Shown: piece by piece, positions 52,670-63,208 of the stretch
How positions within the stretch are numbered: the first letter of the stretch is position 1
Layout of the letters: every line of letters begins with the position of its first letter
Source: Actinokineospora fastidiosa
GTDB taxonomy: Bacteria > Actinomycetota > Actinomycetes > Mycobacteriales > Pseudonocardiaceae
NCBI RefSeq assembly: GCF_014648415.1
Contig: NZ_BMRB01000001.1
Span: 620,001-684,000 of the forward strand
Direction: 5' to 3'
DNA: 64,000 nucleotides
Position numbers and translations under genes: made by a program
Notes under the pieces: model-generated
The model's database searches: none
What the model saw: only the letters and a program-made list of their open reading frames with translations
Told to the model about the DNA's origin: nothing

Positions 52670-53574
52670 GGGTGGCCCTCTTCGGTGTCGATGGCGGCGG
52701 TGACGTCGTCGGTCAGGTCGGCGCGCAGCAGCCCGGACGCGGCGGCGCGCTGCGCGGTGCGGCGCGCCATGGCGCGGTAGGCGGGGAGCATGGCGGGGGC
52801 GTGCTCGGAGAGGACCCGGACGTGCTTGCGCACGGTGCCCGCGTCGCCTCGGGCGACCGGGCCGGTGAGGGCGCGGTCGCCGTGGCGCAGGGCGTTGTCG
52901 AGCGCGGCGGACAGCAGGGGGCCGAGCAGGCGCTCCGGCGTGCCGACGCCGGTTCCCTTGAGCAGGTCCGCGGCCTCGGCGACCAGCGTGACCAGGTGGT
53001 TCGCCCCGTGCGCGAGCGCGGTGTGGTACAGCGGGCGGGCGCTCTCCGGGACCCGGACGGGCTCGCCGCCCATCTCCACGACCAGCGCCTCGGCGACGTT
53101 CCACGCGGCGTCGTCGCCGTCGGCGGCGGTGACGCCGAAGCAGCAGGCGGCGATGCGCTCCAGGTCCTCCGGCCTGCCGGTGAACGTCATCGCCGGGTGC
53201 AGCGCGAGGCCGAGCGCGCCCAGCTCGGCGGCGGGCGCGAGGACGTCGACGCCGTACGCGCCGGAGGTGTGCACGACGATCTGGCCCGCCCGCAGCGCGC
53301 CCGCGGCGGCCAGGCCGCGCACGGTGCCGGGCAGCGCGTCGTCGGGGAGGGCGAGCAGCACCAGGTCCGCGGCGGCCGCGACCTCGTCCGGCGGGGCGAC
53401 GGGGGCCTCGGGCAGCAGGGTCTCGGCGCGCAGCAGCGAGGCGCGGGAGACGCCGGAGGCGCCCGAGACGGTGTGCCCCGCCCTGGCCAGGGCAGCGCCG
53501 AGCACGGCGCCCACCCGGCCCGCTGAGACGACTCCGACCGCCAACCTGGCTGGCCGGGTCTGACCGGCGTCCAT
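52666..53574 (-). CDS. Rossmann-like DUF2520 protein (Rv3603c-like)
   Basis: 302 aa. An N-terminal NAD(P)-binding segment ([24 protein letters not shown]) is followed by [19 protein letters not shown] and [11 protein letters not shown]...[13 protein letters not shown]. The C-terminal helical DUF2520 domain has [19 protein letters not shown]. The family resembles ketopantoate reductase and related oxidoreductases. Co-transcription with panC suggests a role as a ketopantoate reductase, but this is not proven. The same gene order occurs in M. tuberculosis. Confidence 0.88.
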   Translation of the reverse strand: MDAGQTRPARLAVGVVSAGRVGAVLGAALARAGHTVSGASGVSRASLLRAETLLPEAPVAPPDEVAAAADLVLLALPDDALPGTVRGLAAAGALRAGQIVVHTSGAYGVDVLAPAAELGALGLALHPAMTFTGRPEDLERIAACCFGVTAADGDDAAWNVAEALVVEMGGEPVRVPESARPLYHTALAHGANHLVTLVAEAADLLKGTGVGTPERLLGPLLSAALDNALRHGDRALTGPVARGDAGTVRKHVRVLSEHAPAMLPAYRAMARRTAQRAAASGLLRADLTDDVTAAIDTEEGHP

Positions 53575-53595
53575 GACAAGTCCCTTCGTTCCAGT

Positions 53596-53609
53596 CCCGC
53601 GTTCGCGGG
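53596..53609. terminator. Short GC hairpin between prsW-like gene and the pan block
   Basis: CCCGCG-TT-CGCGGG forms a compact 6-bp stem in the 98-bp gap between the metalloprotease stop and the DUF2520 start, both on the minus strand. It could end the upstream transcript or lie in the leader of the pan operon. It is too short to be sure. Confidence 0.3.
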
Positions 53610-53672
53610 TACCAGACGACGGCGCGAGCGTAACCGCCCGTTACCGGCCGGGTGGCGGCCAGGTGACCAGGT

Positions 53673-54812
53673 TCACCGGGCGGAGGCGCGCACGGCGGCC
53701 TGCCGCGTGGCCCGCACCACGGCCACCAGGTGGCTCTCGCTGACGTCGTGCCTGCCGGTCGCGCCCTGCGCGGCGGCGTGGCGCAGGAAGGCCAGCTCGC
53801 TGACGGCGGCGTGGTACTCGGCCATGAGCCCGGCGGCGGCGCGGCCGGAGCGGGCCCGCACGCGCTTGCGCCACTTGCGGCGGGCGTCGAGGCGGGCGAG
53901 CGCCTCGACCTCGTTGTCGAGGATCAGGTTCTCGGCGACCATGCCGGGCAGGGCTGCGGCGATGATCCGCTGTTCGCGGCGGCGGTGCCAGGTGATGAAC
54001 CAGACCGCGAGGGCGAACAGCGGCACCATCACGAGGAAGTAGACGGTGAGGAAGGCGGTGCCCCCGCCGAGGGTCGCCGCTCCGTTCCACGCCGCGTGCA
54101 GCACGACCGCGGCGACGTATCCGCCGACCAGGCCGACGACCCCGCGCTTCGGCGACCGCGCGGCCAGGCCGATCCCGATGCCGATGCACGCGGTGAACAG
54201 CGGGTGGGTGAACGGGGAGAGCACGCCGCGCAGGATGAAGGCGGTGATCACGCCGGGGGAGGTGCCGTCGCCGATGCCGTACTCGGCGAAGGCGCGGCCG
54301 AAGTAGTAGATGTTCTCGGTGAAGGCGAACCCGGCCGCGACGAGTCCGGCGTAGACGATGCCGTCGATGACGCCGTCGAACTCGTGGCGCAGGAACAGGT
54401 AGATGCCGTAGACGAAGGCGCCCTTGACGAACTCCTCGAACAGCGGCGCGGACACCATCGCGCTGATGGTGTCGCCGTTGCCCTTGCCCAGCAGCATGTC
54501 GCCCACCGCCTCGGCGGTGTTGTTGATGAGCAGCGCGGTGATGGCGGCCACGCACGCGCCCCACCCGAAGGCGAGCCAGAGCAGCCGCGCGGGCTCGGGC
54601 TCCCACCGGTCGATCCACAGGAACGCCGCGACGACGGGCCCGACGGGCAGCAGCGCGGCCAGGATGCCGACGAGCTCGGCCTGCAACCCCACCCGCGCGG
54701 TGCTGACGGCGAGCAACGCCATTCCGCAGACGGCCAGCGCCAGCAGCCCCACCACGGGCAGCAGCACCGTCTTGCGCCGCGGCGTGTGCCGCTGCAGCTG
54801 ATCTTCGGACAC
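53673..54812 (-). CDS. PrsW-family intramembrane metalloprotease
   Basis: 379 aa with about eight transmembrane helices. The PrsW (RskA/CPBP-like) active-site pieces are all seen: [15 protein letters not shown] (EExxK-type), [24 protein letters not shown] and [11 protein letters not shown] supply the Glu and His metal ligands. A cytoplasmic C-terminal tail of ~100 residues is basic. PrsW proteins cleave membrane proteins such as anti-sigma factors; no anti-sigma gene is adjacent, so the substrate is unknown. Confidence 0.9.
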   Translation of the reverse strand: MSEDQLQRHTPRRKTVLLPVVGLLALAVCGMALLAVSTARVGLQAELVGILAALLPVGPVVAAFLWIDRWEPEPARLLWLAFGWGACVAAITALLINNTAEAVGDMLLGKGNGDTISAMVSAPLFEEFVKGAFVYGIYLFLRHEFDGVIDGIVYAGLVAAGFAFTENIYYFGRAFAEYGIGDGTSPGVITAFILRGVLSPFTHPLFTACIGIGIGLAARSPKRGVVGLVGGYVAAVVLHAAWNGAATLGGGTAFLTVYFLVMVPLFALAVWFITWHRRREQRIIAAALPGMVAENLILDNEVEALARLDARRKWRKRVRARSGRAAAGLMAEYHAAVSELAFLRHAAAQGATGRHDVSESHLVAVVRATRQAAVRASAR

Positions 54813-54904
54813 GGGCCTGATAGTAGGGGCGGACGGTCAGCCCAGTCCCGGCCACGGCGCGCACGGGCGTATCCGGATTTCACTGGATCGGGCGAAAACC
54901 GCCG

Positions 54905-57106
54905 TCAGTCCTCGTCCCGCCTGCGCCTGCGCCGCGGCGTGGAACCGCCGTGGGCGGCCAGCAACTCGGCGACGGAGGTGCCTTCCGCGTGCGTGCCCTC
55001 ACCCTCCGCCGCGCGGCCACCGGGACCGGCCACCTCGGACTCCACGGCCCGGTGCCCCGCTGGCGGGAACACCCCGGACTCCGCGGCGCGCTTGCCCCGA
55101 GCGGGCGGGAACACCGCCGACTCCGCGGCCCGCTTACCGCGAGCGGGCGGGAACACCCCGGACTCGGCGGCCCGCTTGCCCCGCGCCGCTTCCCCCGCCT
55201 GGCCCCGGGCCGCGGGCGGGAACACACCGGACTCCGCCGCCCGCTTCCCCCGAGCACCATCGCCGCCCGGGAGGCCACCACGGCCGCCGTCGCCCGCAGG
55301 CGGGAAGACCCCCGACTCCGCCGCACGCCTCCCCCGCGCGGCCTCAGCCGCGGGTGGGAACACCCCCGACTCGGCCGCCCGCTTCCCCCGCGCCGCCTCA
55401 CCCTCGGCCCGATAACCCGCACCGTTGGCAGGCGGGAACACCCCGGATTCCGCGGCACGCCTGCCATGCGCCCCCACCGAACCGCCCCGCCCGGCCTCAC
55501 CAGCAGGCGGGAAAACACCCGACTCCACCGCCCGCTTCCCCCGAGCGACCTCACCCGCCCCACGCCCAGCGTCCGCAGCGGACGGGAACGCCCCCGACTC
55601 CGCCACACGCCTGCCATGCGCACCACCCTGACCCGCGTCGCCCGCAGGCGGGAAAACGCCGGACTCCACCGCGCGCCTACCGTGCGCACCACCCTGACCC
55701 GCGTCGCCCGCAGGCGGGAAAACGCCGGACTCCACCGCGCGCCTACCGTGCGCACCACCCTGACCCGCGTCGCCCGCAGCCGGGAAAACGCCGGACTCGA
55801 TCGCGCGCTTGCCTCGGGCGGGCGCGTCCGCCGGGGTCCCACGGCCTGCCTCGGGCGGGAACTCCGCGCCGCGCCTGGCTCGGGCGGGCTCGCTCGCGGG
55901 CGGGAAGACCCCGGACTCCGCCGCGCGCTTGCCTCGGGCGGGCTCGGGCTGCGCAGCGCCGGACTGGCGCACCGAGGGCATCACCGCCGAGTCCACGGCG
56001 CGGCGGCCGCGGACCGCCTCTTCCGGTGAGGAGACTGACTCCTCCCCCGGCCGCCGGGAGATCACCCGGGGCGGGGCGCTGCGGTCGGCCGGGACGGGGC
56101 GCGCGCCGTGCTGGGTCGGGCTCTCGACCGGGCGCACGCCCTGCCGGGTGGCCTCGGCGTCGGCGCGGCCGCCCGCGGGCCGGGCGGCCGGGCGGGCATC
56201 CTGCTCGGACTCCTGGCGGCGCCGCTGCGCGTCGGCGTCCGGCCTGCCCCGCTGGTAGGCCTCCCCCGGCGCGCCCTCCGGGTGGGGCCTGCCCACCCGC
56301 TCCTCCGGCCGGACGCGCTGGCCCGGGTAGGCGTCCGCGCGGCCCGGCTCGGAGGCCTGGGCCTCCGCGCGCGGACGCACCGGGCGGCCGACCTCGGTGC
56401 GCGGGTCCGCCCCGCCGTCGAGCCGGGCGGCGACGCCGGGCTCCTCGCGGCGGCGGGCCGGGTCGGCGGGGCGGCCACGCGTCGGGGTGCGGGGGCGGCG
56501 GTGCTCGCCGGTCTCCCACGACGGCGTCCAGGTCGGATCGATCGGGCGGCTGCTCGGCGTGTCCTCCAGCCAGGGCTCCCGCACGCGCTCGATCATGTCG
56601 GTCTTCGGGTCCCCGGCCGCGGCCGCGATGCGCTTGACCGGCTCGGAGCGGCCCTCCACTGCCTGCGCGCGCATGCGGGTCGCCTCGGCGTGCAGCGCGA
56701 TGCGCTCGACGAGCACCTCGCCGCCGAGGAGCAGTTCGAGGTGCTCGCGCATGGCCTTCAGCTCGGCGCGCAGTTCGGCCAGGTCGTCGCGGGAGCGGTC
56801 GTCGGCGGCGGCGCGGGCCTCCGCGGCGGCGGTGAGCTCGAACTCGCGGCGGGCGGCGATCTCGCGCTCCAGCTCCAGCTCGTAGACGCGCTGGGCCTGC
56901 TCGGCCTCCTCGGCCCGGTCCGCCGACTGTCTGCGGTAGCGGACGGCGAGGAACGCCCCGGCCAGCGCGGCCCACAGGGCGGCGACCACGCCGAGGCGCA
57001 TCCAGCGCAGCGAGTCGCTCAGCACGAGGACGGCGGTCGCGCCCGCCGCCAGCGCGAGAGCGGCCAGGAAGAGCAGCCGCGGGAGGTTGTCGTTCCGGCC
57101 GGTCAT
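54905..57106 (-). CDS. Membrane protein with coiled coil and ~15-copy RGKRAAESGVFPP repeat tail (Rv3604c-like, DUF6779-like)
   Basis: 733 aa. Two N-terminal helices (LLFLAALALAAGATAVLVL and LGVVAALWAALAGAFLAV) are followed by a charged coiled coil (RRQSADRAEEAEQAQRVYEL ... DDLAELRAELKAMREHLELLLGGEVLVERIAL). A conserved block comes next (MIERVREPWLEDTPSSRPIDPTW), then ~300 residues of Arg/Pro/Gly-rich linker. The last ~370 residues hold about 15 copies of (K/R)RA(A/V)ESGVFPP with variable spacers, then a basic end. The core resembles the Ala/Arg/Pro-rich membrane protein Rv3604c in the same gene order. The function is unknown; the tail looks species-specific. Confidence 0.75.
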   Translation of the reverse strand: MTGRNDNLPRLLFLAALALAAGATAVLVLSDSLRWMRLGVVAALWAALAGAFLAVRYRRQSADRAEEAEQAQRVYELELEREIAARREFELTAAAEARAAADDRSRDDLAELRAELKAMREHLELLLGGEVLVERIALHAEATRMRAQAVEGRSEPVKRIAAAAGDPKTDMIERVREPWLEDTPSSRPIDPTWTPSWETGEHRRPRTPTRGRPADPARRREEPGVAARLDGGADPRTEVGRPVRPRAEAQASEPGRADAYPGQRVRPEERVGRPHPEGAPGEAYQRGRPDADAQRRRQESEQDARPAARPAGGRADAEATRQGVRPVESPTQHGARPVPADRSAPPRVISRRPGEESVSSPEEAVRGRRAVDSAVMPSVRQSGAAQPEPARGKRAAESGVFPPASEPARARRGAEFPPEAGRGTPADAPARGKRAIESGVFPAAGDAGQGGAHGRRAVESGVFPPAGDAGQGGAHGRRAVESGVFPPAGDAGQGGAHGRRVAESGAFPSAADAGRGAGEVARGKRAVESGVFPPAGEAGRGGSVGAHGRRAAESGVFPPANGAGYRAEGEAARGKRAAESGVFPPAAEAARGRRAAESGVFPPAGDGGRGGLPGGDGARGKRAAESGVFPPAARGQAGEAARGKRAAESGVFPPARGKRAAESAVFPPARGKRAAESGVFPPAGHRAVESEVAGPGGRAAEGEGTHAEGTSVAELLAAHGGSTPRRRRRRDED
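55621..55817. repeat. 66-bp tandem repeat within the RGKRAAESGVFPP gene
   Basis: Units starting at 55621, 55687 and 55753 are 66 bp long and almost identical in the first two copies; the third diverges near its end. Each encodes AGDAGQGGAHGRRAVESGVFPP (read on the minus strand, 22 residues per unit). It is an expanding coding minisatellite, likely variable in length between strains. Confidence 0.85.
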
Positions 57107-57152
57107 GCAGCACACCGTACCCGGCCGTTACCTCCGCGAGACCAAACGGATG

Positions 57153-57617
57153 TCACACCGCGTCTCGACGCTGGTCATCGGGGTCGCGCGGGGCGCGGCA
57201 GCAGGACTCCAGCCACAGCGCCGCGGCGATCAGGACCGCCGCGCTCACCGCCCCGATCACCGCGCTCGGGATGTCCGACCGGGCCGCCTCGACCCGGGCG
57301 CTCTCCGGCACCACGTACGCCAGCACCGCGGCCCACGCGCCCAGCATGATCGAGCCCAGCAGCGAGGACGCCTTCGCCAGCGCGAGCGCCCGCGCCGCGG
57401 TGATCGGCTGCAGCGGCCTGCCCGACGACGTGCGCCGCACCCGCCCGCGCAGCACGTACCCGAACACCACCTCGACGACGGCCAGCACCAGCAGCGTGAC
57501 CCCGGCGAACGTCGGCAGCGGCGGCAGCTCGCCGTACAGCAGCCGGATGAACAGGTACAGCGCGACCGCCGTGACCAGCCCGGCGGGCACCAGGTCCGAC
57601 GCCTTGGTGAACCTCAC
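57153..57617 (-). CDS. DUF3180 membrane protein (Rv3605c-like)
   Basis: 154 aa with four hydrophobic helices: LVPAGLVTAVALYLFIRLLYG, FAGVTLLVLAVVEVVFGYVL, LLGSIMLGAWAAVLAYVVP and AVIGAVSAAVLIAAALWLESCC. LQPITAARALALAKASSLLG is the family's conserved segment. The start is a GTG that overlaps the folK stop (GTGA), so it is translated with the folate genes, as in mycobacteria. Its function is unknown. Confidence 0.88.
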   Translation of the reverse strand: MRFTKASDLVPAGLVTAVALYLFIRLLYGELPPLPTFAGVTLLVLAVVEVVFGYVLRGRVRRTSSGRPLQPITAARALALAKASSLLGSIMLGAWAAVLAYVVPESARVEAARSDIPSAVIGAVSAAVLIAAALWLESCCRAPRDPDDQRRDAV

Positions 57618-58111
57618 CCGGCCGCCTTCCGCAGGTCGATGTCCGGCCGGGCGCGCACGCCCGCGGTGTCCAGCAGCGCCAGCAGCTCCCGCGCCGATCC
57701 CCGCCCGGGCACGACGGCGTCGGGCTCGACGTCCAGCCACGGGATCAGCACGGTCGCGCGCTCGGCGGTCCCCGGGTGCGGCAGCAGCAGGTCGGGGTGG
57801 TCGCTGCGCACGCCGTCGACGGTCACCACGTCCACGTCCAGCGTCCTTGGCCCCCAGCGCTGCTCCCGCACGCGCCCGGCGGCCTGCTCCAGCGCCTGGC
57901 CCCGGCGCAGCCACGTCCACTCGTCGGCGTCCTCGTCGGAGACGATGAGCACCGCGTTGAGGAAGTCCGGCTGGTCCGTCACGCCCCACGGCGCCGTCTC
58001 GTACACCGGGGACACGGCCACCAGCACGTCCGCGAACCCCGCCACGGCCGCACGCAGGTGCGCCGCCCGGTCCCCCAGATTGGACCCCAGCGACAGCACC
58101 GCCCGGCTCAT
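57614..58111 (-). CDS. folK: 2-amino-4-hydroxy-6-hydroxymethyldihydropteridine pyrophosphokinase
   Basis: 165 aa. [10 protein letters not shown] is the HPPK start, [10 protein letters not shown] and QPDFLNAV bind the pterin, and [12 protein letters not shown] with LLLPHPG is the ATP/Mg-binding signature. It pyrophosphorylates hydroxymethyl-dihydropterin for folate synthesis. It overlaps folB by 4 bp (ATGA) and the DUF3180 gene by 4 bp. Confidence 0.96.
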   Translation of the reverse strand: MSRAVLSLGSNLGDRAAHLRAAVAGFADVLVAVSPVYETAPWGVTDQPDFLNAVLIVSDEDADEWTWLRRGQALEQAAGRVREQRWGPRTLDVDVVTVDGVRSDHPDLLLPHPGTAERATVLIPWLDVEPDAVVPGRGSARELLALLDTAGVRARPDIDLRKAAG

Positions 58112-58491
58112 GAACCCGCCCCGCGCGCCGACTTGCGCGAGCGCCGGACGGTCACCGCGACATCGGCGAACGACAGCGGGATCGGCGCGCTCGGCTTGTG
58201 CACGGTCACCTCGACGGCGAGCACGCGCTCGTCGGCCATCTCGGTCTCGGCGATCTCCGCGGCCACGGTCTCGATCAGGTCCCTCGGCGGCCCGGCGACC
58301 ACGGCGGCGGCCCGCTCGGCGAGTTCGCCGTAGTGCACGGTGTGGGCGAGGTCGTCGGTCTCGGCCGCCTGCCGCAGGTCCAGCCACAGGGTGATGTCGA
58401 CGACGAAATCCTGCCCGTCGCGGCGCTCGTGCTCGAAGACGCCGTGGCGCCCGCGCACCCGCAGCCCGGTCAGCGCGATCCGATCGGCCAT
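58108..58491 (-). CDS. folB: Dihydroneopterin aldolase
   Basis: 127 aa. [19 protein letters not shown] carries the catalytic Glu, [10 protein letters not shown] and [12 protein letters not shown] are pterin-binding, and [11 protein letters not shown] holds the conserved Lys. It converts dihydroneopterin to 6-hydroxymethyl-dihydropterin. The C-terminal tail ([12 protein letters not shown]) is basic. Its start lies 22 bp inside the end of folP. Confidence 0.95.
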   Translation of the reverse strand: MADRIALTGLRVRGRHGVFEHERRDGQDFVVDITLWLDLRQAAETDDLAHTVHYGELAERAAAVVAGPPRDLIETVAAEIAETEMADERVLAVEVTVHKPSAPIPLSFADVAVTVRRSRKSARGAGS

Positions 58492-59327
58492 GACACCCCC
58501 TTCGGCGTCCCGCCCATGGCGGCGGCCACGGTGACCGCGTCGAGCGAGCGCCCCACGTCGTGCACCCGCACGCCCCACGCCCCCGCCATGGCGACGAGCG
58601 CGGAGATGGCGGCGGTCGCGTCCTCCCGGCCGTCGGAGGGCCGGGCGACGCCGTCCCTGGCCAGCAGCGCGCCGAGGAACCGCTTGCGCGACGCCCCGAC
58701 CAGCACGGGGAAGCCCAGGTCGAGCAGGGTGTCCAGGGACCGCAGCAGCGCCCAGTTGTGGTCGGCGTTCTTGGCGAACCCCAGCCCAGGGTCGAGCACG
58801 ATCGCCGACTCGACGACCCCGGCGTCCAGGGCGTCGTCCACCCGCGCGCGCAGCTCGTCGCGCACCTCGGCGACGACGTCGCCGTAGGTGGCCAGCGACT
58901 GCATGTCCCGGCTGTGCCCGCGCCAGTGCATCAGCACCCACGGCACCCCCGCGGAGGCCACCACGCGCGCCATCTGCGGGTCGGCCAGCCCGCCCGAGAC
59001 GTCGTTGACGATCGAGGCGCCCGCGGCCAGTGCCGCCTCGGCGACCCGCGCCCTGGTGGTGTCCACGCTGATCACCACGCCCGCGGTCGCCAGTTCGGCG
59101 ATCACCGGCACGACCCGGGCGATCTCGGTCTCCGCGTCGACGCGGTCCGCGCCCGGGCGCGTGGACTCCCCGCCCACATCGATGACGTCCGCGCCGCGCT
59201 CCCACATGGCCACGCCGTGCGCGATGGCGTCGTCGAGGCCGAGGTAGCGGCCGCCGTCGGAGAAGGAGTCGGGGGTGACGTTGAGGACGCCCACCACCGC
59301 GCAGCGGCCGGGTGCGGGCAGCGTCAC
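58470..59327 (-). CDS. folP: Dihydropteroate synthase
   Basis: 285 aa TIM barrel. [25 protein letters not shown] and [12 protein letters not shown] are the classic DHPS motifs; GASRKRFLG supplies the Lys/Arg that bind sulfonamide and pABA. It couples pABA to the pterin. The GTG start overlaps the folE stop (GTGA), and the gene overlaps folB by 22 bp, giving tight coupling. Confidence 0.96.
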   Translation of the reverse strand: MTLPAPGRCAVVGVLNVTPDSFSDGGRYLGLDDAIAHGVAMWERGADVIDVGGESTRPGADRVDAETEIARVVPVIAELATAGVVISVDTTRARVAEAALAAGASIVNDVSGGLADPQMARVVASAGVPWVLMHWRGHSRDMQSLATYGDVVAEVRDELRARVDDALDAGVVESAIVLDPGLGFAKNADHNWALLRSLDTLLDLGFPVLVGASRKRFLGALLARDGVARPSDGREDATAAISALVAMAGAWGVRVHDVGRSLDAVTVAAAMGGTPKGVSWPIGSR

Positions 59328-59947
59328 CGGGTCCGCCCGTTGATCAGCTCGATCGCCTCGGCCCGCGACGACGGCGCGGTCTTGAGCAGCCCGCGCAGCG
59401 CCGAGGTCGTGGTGCGCGCGCCGGGCTTGCGGATGCCGCGCATCGCCATGCACAGGTGCTCGGCCTCGATCACCACGATCGCCCCGCGCGGGGTCAGCTT
59501 GCGCATGAGCGCGTCGGCGATCTGCGAGGTCAGCCGCTCCTGCACCTGCGGGCGGCGGGCGTAGAGGTCGACCAGGCGGGCCAGCTTGGACAGCCCGGTC
59601 ACCTGGCCGCGCTCGTTCGGGATGTACCCGACGTGGGCCACCCCGTGGAACGGCACCAGGTGGTGCTCGCAGGTGGAGTACATCGGGATGTCGGTGACCA
59701 GGACCAGCTCGTCGTGGCTCTCGTCGAAGGTCTTGTCCAGCACCGCGTCCGGCTCGGTGTAGAGCCCGGCGAACAGCTCCCGGTACGCGCGCGCCACCCG
59801 CGCGGGGGTCTCCAGCAGGCCCTCGCGGTCGGGGTCCTCGCCGCAGGCGAGCAGCAGTTCGCGGACGGCCTTCTCGGCCCGGTCGGGATCGAAAGCGGCG
59901 AGCGGGACCGGGTGGTTCCCGCCCGCCTGCTTCGCGGTATCACTCAT
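59324..59947 (-). CDS. folE: GTP cyclohydrolase I
   Basis: 207 aa. [20 protein letters not shown] has the zinc and active-site His/Cys residues; [21 protein letters not shown] contains the second Cys ligand, and [20 protein letters not shown] is the conserved helix. It makes 7,8-dihydroneopterin triphosphate from GTP. ATG 59947 was chosen over an in-frame ATG 29 codons upstream, because that one would overlap the 3' end of ftsH in a region with no conservation. Confidence 0.95.
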   Translation of the reverse strand: MSDTAKQAGGNHPVPLAAFDPDRAEKAVRELLLACGEDPDREGLLETPARVARAYRELFAGLYTEPDAVLDKTFDESHDELVLVTDIPMYSTCEHHLVPFHGVAHVGYIPNERGQVTGLSKLARLVDLYARRPQVQERLTSQIADALMRKLTPRGAIVVIEAEHLCMAMRGIRKPGARTTTSALRGLLKTAPSSRAEAIELINGRTR

Positions 59948-59990
59948 CGCCAGTCTCCGAGATTGTCGCGGCCGTGCGGCCGCAACCCTC

Positions 59991-62270
59991 TCATTCGGAC
60001 CCGTGCGTGCGCCCGTCAGAGTTGTCCTGGTCACGGGCGTCCGGACCGGGCTGCGGCGGCGCGGGGTGCCACGGCTGGCCGCCCGGCGTCGTCGCGGGCG
60101 TCCACCCGGGCGGCGCGCCGTAGTTCGGCGGGCCGGCGCCGGGCCGGTACTCCCCGCCGTAGTGCGGCGGCGGGTAGCCGGGCGCGGGCGGGTAGGGCGG
60201 CTGCGGCGGGACGCCGTTGCCGTTGCCGCCGGGCGGCAGCTCCGGGGTGGTCCTGGGCGGGCCGCCGGGCAGCTCGCCCGCGCCGGGGAAGGCCGCGACC
60301 GGGGTCTTCTCCCGCTCCCGCTCCTCGTCCGGCCACGGCTCGCCGCGCTCGTGCGCCAGCTCGCGCGGGGTCTTGATCGGCGGCTTGTCGCTGGGCACCC
60401 GGTCGCCGAAGTCGTTGAACGCGGTGATCCGGGGCCGCTTCTCCACGCCGGAGAAGATCCGCTCCAGGTCCTTGCGGGTCAGCGTCTCCTTGTCCAGCAG
60501 CTCGACCACCAGCTCGTCGAGCACGTCGCGGTAGGTGTTGAGCACGTCCCACGCCTCGGTGTGCGCTGCCTCGATCAGGCTGCGCACCTCCTCGTCGATC
60601 TCGTGCGCGACCTCCAGCGAGTAGTCCGGCGCGTGGCCCATCGACCGGCCGAGGAACGGGTCGCCCTGGTCCTGGCCGTAGCGGACCGCGCCGAGCCGCG
60701 CGCTCATGCCGTACTCGGTGACCATCGCCTTGGCGATCTTGGTGGCCTGGTCGATGTCGCTGGACGCGCCCGTGGTGGGCTCGTGGAACACCAGCTCCTC
60801 GGCCGCGCGCCCGCCCAGGGCGAACACCAGCCGGGCGATCATCTCCGAGCGGGTCATGAGCTGCTTGTCGTCCTCGGGGACGACGAGCGCGTGCCCGCCC
60901 GTGCGCCCGCGCGGCAGGATCGTCAGCTTGTAGACCGGCTCCAGGTCCGGCATCGCCCACGCGGCGAGCGCGTGCCCGCCCTCGTGGTAGGCGGTGATCT
61001 TCTTCTCCTTCTCGGAGATGATCCGGCTCTTGCGGGCCGGACCGCCGATCACCCGGTCGACCGACTCCTCCAGCGCGGCCCCGGTGATCGCGGTGCCGTT
61101 GGTGCGCGCGGTCAGCAGCGCGGCCTCGTTGATGACGTTGGCCAGGTCGGCACCGGACATGCCGACGGTGCGCTTGGCCAGGCCGTCGAGGTCGACGTCG
61201 CCTGCGAAGGGCTTGCCCTTGGCGTGCACCTGCAGGATCTTCTTGCGGCCGGACAGGTCCGGCGCGGACACCGGGATCTGCCGGTCGAAGCGGCCCGGGC
61301 GCAGCAGCGCCGGGTCCAGGATATCCGGGCGGTTGGTCGCGGCGATCAGGATGATGCCGCCGCGGGCGTCGAAGCCGTCCATCTCGACCAGCAGCTGGTT
61401 GAGTGTCTGCTCGCGCTCGTCGTGCCCGCCGCCGAGGCCCGCGCCGCGCTGGCGGCCGACCGCGTCGATCTCGTCGACGAAGATGATGCACGGCGCGTTC
61501 TGCTTGGCCTGCTCGAAGAGGTCGCGCACGCGGGAGGCGCCGACACCGACGAACATCTCGACGAAGTCCGAGCCGGAGATCGAGTAGAACGGCACGCCCG
61601 CCTCACCGGCGACCGCGCGGGCCAGCAGCGTCTTGCCGGTGCCCGGCGGGCCGTAGAGCAGCACGCCCTTCGGGATCTTCGCGCCCAGGGCCTGGTAGCG
61701 GCCCGGGTTCTGCAGGAAGTCCTTGATCTCGTAGAGCTCCTCGACCGCCTCGTCGGCGCCCGCCACGTCGGCGAAGGTGGTCTTGGGCATGTCCTTGGAC
61801 AACTGCTTGGCCTTGGACTTGCCGAAGTTGAGGACCCGGTTCCCGCCGCCCTGGACGTTGTTCATCATCCACATGAGCAGCAGCAACAGCAGCGCGAACG
61901 GGATGAGGAAGATCAGGATCTGGGTGAGGAACGAGTCCTGCGTCACCGTGGTGCGGAACTCGATGCCCGGCTTGTCGATGATCGTCTCGTAGAGCTGTGA
62001 CGTCGCCCCGGCCGGGTACTGGGCGATGAGCTGGGTGACCTGCTGGCCCTCGTGCTCGATCGGGTTGTTCAGGGTCAGCTTGAGCTGCTGTTCCTTGTCC
62101 CCCAGCTCGACGGCCTTGACGTTGTTGGCCTCGATCTGCGCGACGGCCTTCGACGTGGGCACCGAGGTGTAGCCACGCGTGTCGTCGAACAGCATGCTGA
62201 AGGCGAAGTAGATCAGCAACACCGCCAGGATCCACAGCAGCGGGTTGCGCAGCAGTCGCTTTCGGTCCAT
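59991..62270 (-). CDS. ftsH: ATP-dependent zinc metalloprotease FtsH
   Basis: 759 aa. Two transmembrane helices ([18 protein letters not shown] and [19 protein letters not shown]) flank a short external domain. The AAA module has Walker A GPPGTGKT, Walker B IIFVDEID and the SRH arginine region (RPGRFDRQI); zinc ligands are in [10 protein letters not shown] and the later Asp in [14 protein letters not shown] Pro/Gly-rich tail of ~130 residues ([19 protein letters not shown]) is typical of actinobacteria. It degrades membrane and some soluble proteins. It lies directly upstream of the fol operon, as in M. tuberculosis. Confidence 0.97.
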   Translation of the reverse strand: MDRKRLLRNPLLWILAVLLIYFAFSMLFDDTRGYTSVPTSKAVAQIEANNVKAVELGDKEQQLKLTLNNPIEHEGQQVTQLIAQYPAGATSQLYETIIDKPGIEFRTTVTQDSFLTQILIFLIPFALLLLLLMWMMNNVQGGGNRVLNFGKSKAKQLSKDMPKTTFADVAGADEAVEELYEIKDFLQNPGRYQALGAKIPKGVLLYGPPGTGKTLLARAVAGEAGVPFYSISGSDFVEMFVGVGASRVRDLFEQAKQNAPCIIFVDEIDAVGRQRGAGLGGGHDEREQTLNQLLVEMDGFDARGGIILIAATNRPDILDPALLRPGRFDRQIPVSAPDLSGRKKILQVHAKGKPFAGDVDLDGLAKRTVGMSGADLANVINEAALLTARTNGTAITGAALEESVDRVIGGPARKSRIISEKEKKITAYHEGGHALAAWAMPDLEPVYKLTILPRGRTGGHALVVPEDDKQLMTRSEMIARLVFALGGRAAEELVFHEPTTGASSDIDQATKIAKAMVTEYGMSARLGAVRYGQDQGDPFLGRSMGHAPDYSLEVAHEIDEEVRSLIEAAHTEAWDVLNTYRDVLDELVVELLDKETLTRKDLERIFSGVEKRPRITAFNDFGDRVPSDKPPIKTPRELAHERGEPWPDEEREREKTPVAAFPGAGELPGGPPRTTPELPPGGNGNGVPPQPPYPPAPGYPPPHYGGEYRPGAGPPNYGAPPGWTPATTPGGQPWHPAPPQPGPDARDQDNSDGRTHGSE

Positions 62271-62454
62271 TACATACGGCCGTGGGGCGGCCTCGACCCT
62301 CCCTGGACGTGCACGTGAGGGCAATGACGACCATTACCCGGCCGGGCGGCGCTCCGGTCGCTCCAGAGTACCGCCCGCTTCGACACCCTCACCGATTGAC
62401 AAGGGCGCCACCAAGCTCAACGGCGCACGGCCGCGTCCAGTTCCCCGGTCCGGG

Positions 62455-63204
62455 TCAGCGTGTGACCTCGGCCACAAGTTGACCCAGCCGGTGGCGCATC
62501 GTCTGGATGTCGGCCGGGGCGACCGTGACCCAGTCCCGCCCGTCCCGGCCGCGGCTGGTCGAGGCGAGGTAGCGGCCGTTGGGCTTGTCGAACCACGACA
62601 GCACCGGCCCCCGCGTGCGCGCGCCGTGCCGGTCGCGGGCGGTGACGCCGAACTGCCCGCCGCGCAGGTTGGGCTGCGCGACCAGCCGCGCGGCCGCCGC
62701 CCTGGGGTCGGAGTCGGCCAGGCCGCGCACCGCCCTCGGGTTCACCGCGGCGAACTCGTCGGCGGGCAGCGAGACCGAGGTCTCCGCCCCGCGCGGGGCG
62801 GCGGGCAGCAGGCCGATCACCTCGGCGACCAGGCCGTCGGCGCGGACGCGGCGCAGGTGCAGGTCGTCGCCGGACTGGGTGGCCACCACGCCCGTGCCGC
62901 CCGCGGCCGCGGCGAACACCGCGACCGCCTTGCCGGGCAGCTGGGGCATGAACAGCGCGTCGATCGCCACGTCCGGCCGGGCGAGCACGCCCAGCCAGTC
63001 CTCCACGTGCGGCTCGACGCGGCCGTACCGGTCGATCAGGCCGCGCGCGGCGAGCTCGGCGTGCATGCGGTGCCGCAGCGCGGTGCGCTCGTCGAGCGTC
63101 TCGCCGTGCGAGCGCACCTGCAGCGGGTACGGGAGGTCGCCCGCGTCCATGGCCTCCCAGAGGAAGTCGAGGGCGAGCTGGTCGAGGGTCTCCGCGGAAG
63201 GCAC
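62455..63204 (-). CDS. EspG-family ESX secretion-associated chaperone
   Basis: 249 aa, GTG start. SAETLDQLALDFLWEAMDAGDLPYPLQVRSHG (residues ~3–34) is the EspG opening, with LARPDVAIDALFMPQ, GGTGVVATQSGDDLHLRRV and GGQFGVTARDRHGARTRGPVLSWFDKPNGRYLAS as further family segments. EspG proteins bind PE–PPE or related substrates in the cytoplasm and take them to the type VII secretion machine. The PPE-like gene is immediately upstream, consistent with a substrate–chaperone pair. The 184 bp between it and ftsH show no gene. Confidence 0.87.
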   Translation of the reverse strand: MPSAETLDQLALDFLWEAMDAGDLPYPLQVRSHGETLDERTALRHRMHAELAARGLIDRYGRVEPHVEDWLGVLARPDVAIDALFMPQLPGKAVAVFAAAAGGTGVVATQSGDDLHLRRVRADGLVAEVIGLLPAAPRGAETSVSLPADEFAAVNPRAVRGLADSDPRAAAARLVAQPNLRGGQFGVTARDRHGARTRGPVLSWFDKPNGRYLASTSRGRDGRDWVTVAPADIQTMRHRLGQLVAEVTR

Positions 63205-63208
63205 CGCG

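Noticed and set aside
55200..55960. Regular repeats considered as a CRISPR array
   Set aside because: Units are in frame, encode a conserved peptide, differ in spacing and have no unique spacers or cas genes; this is a coding repeat.
57087..58394. Plus-strand open frames across the folK/DUF3180 region
   Set aside because: They are shadows of the minus-strand folate genes, whose motifs and ATGA/GTGA overlaps are unambiguous.
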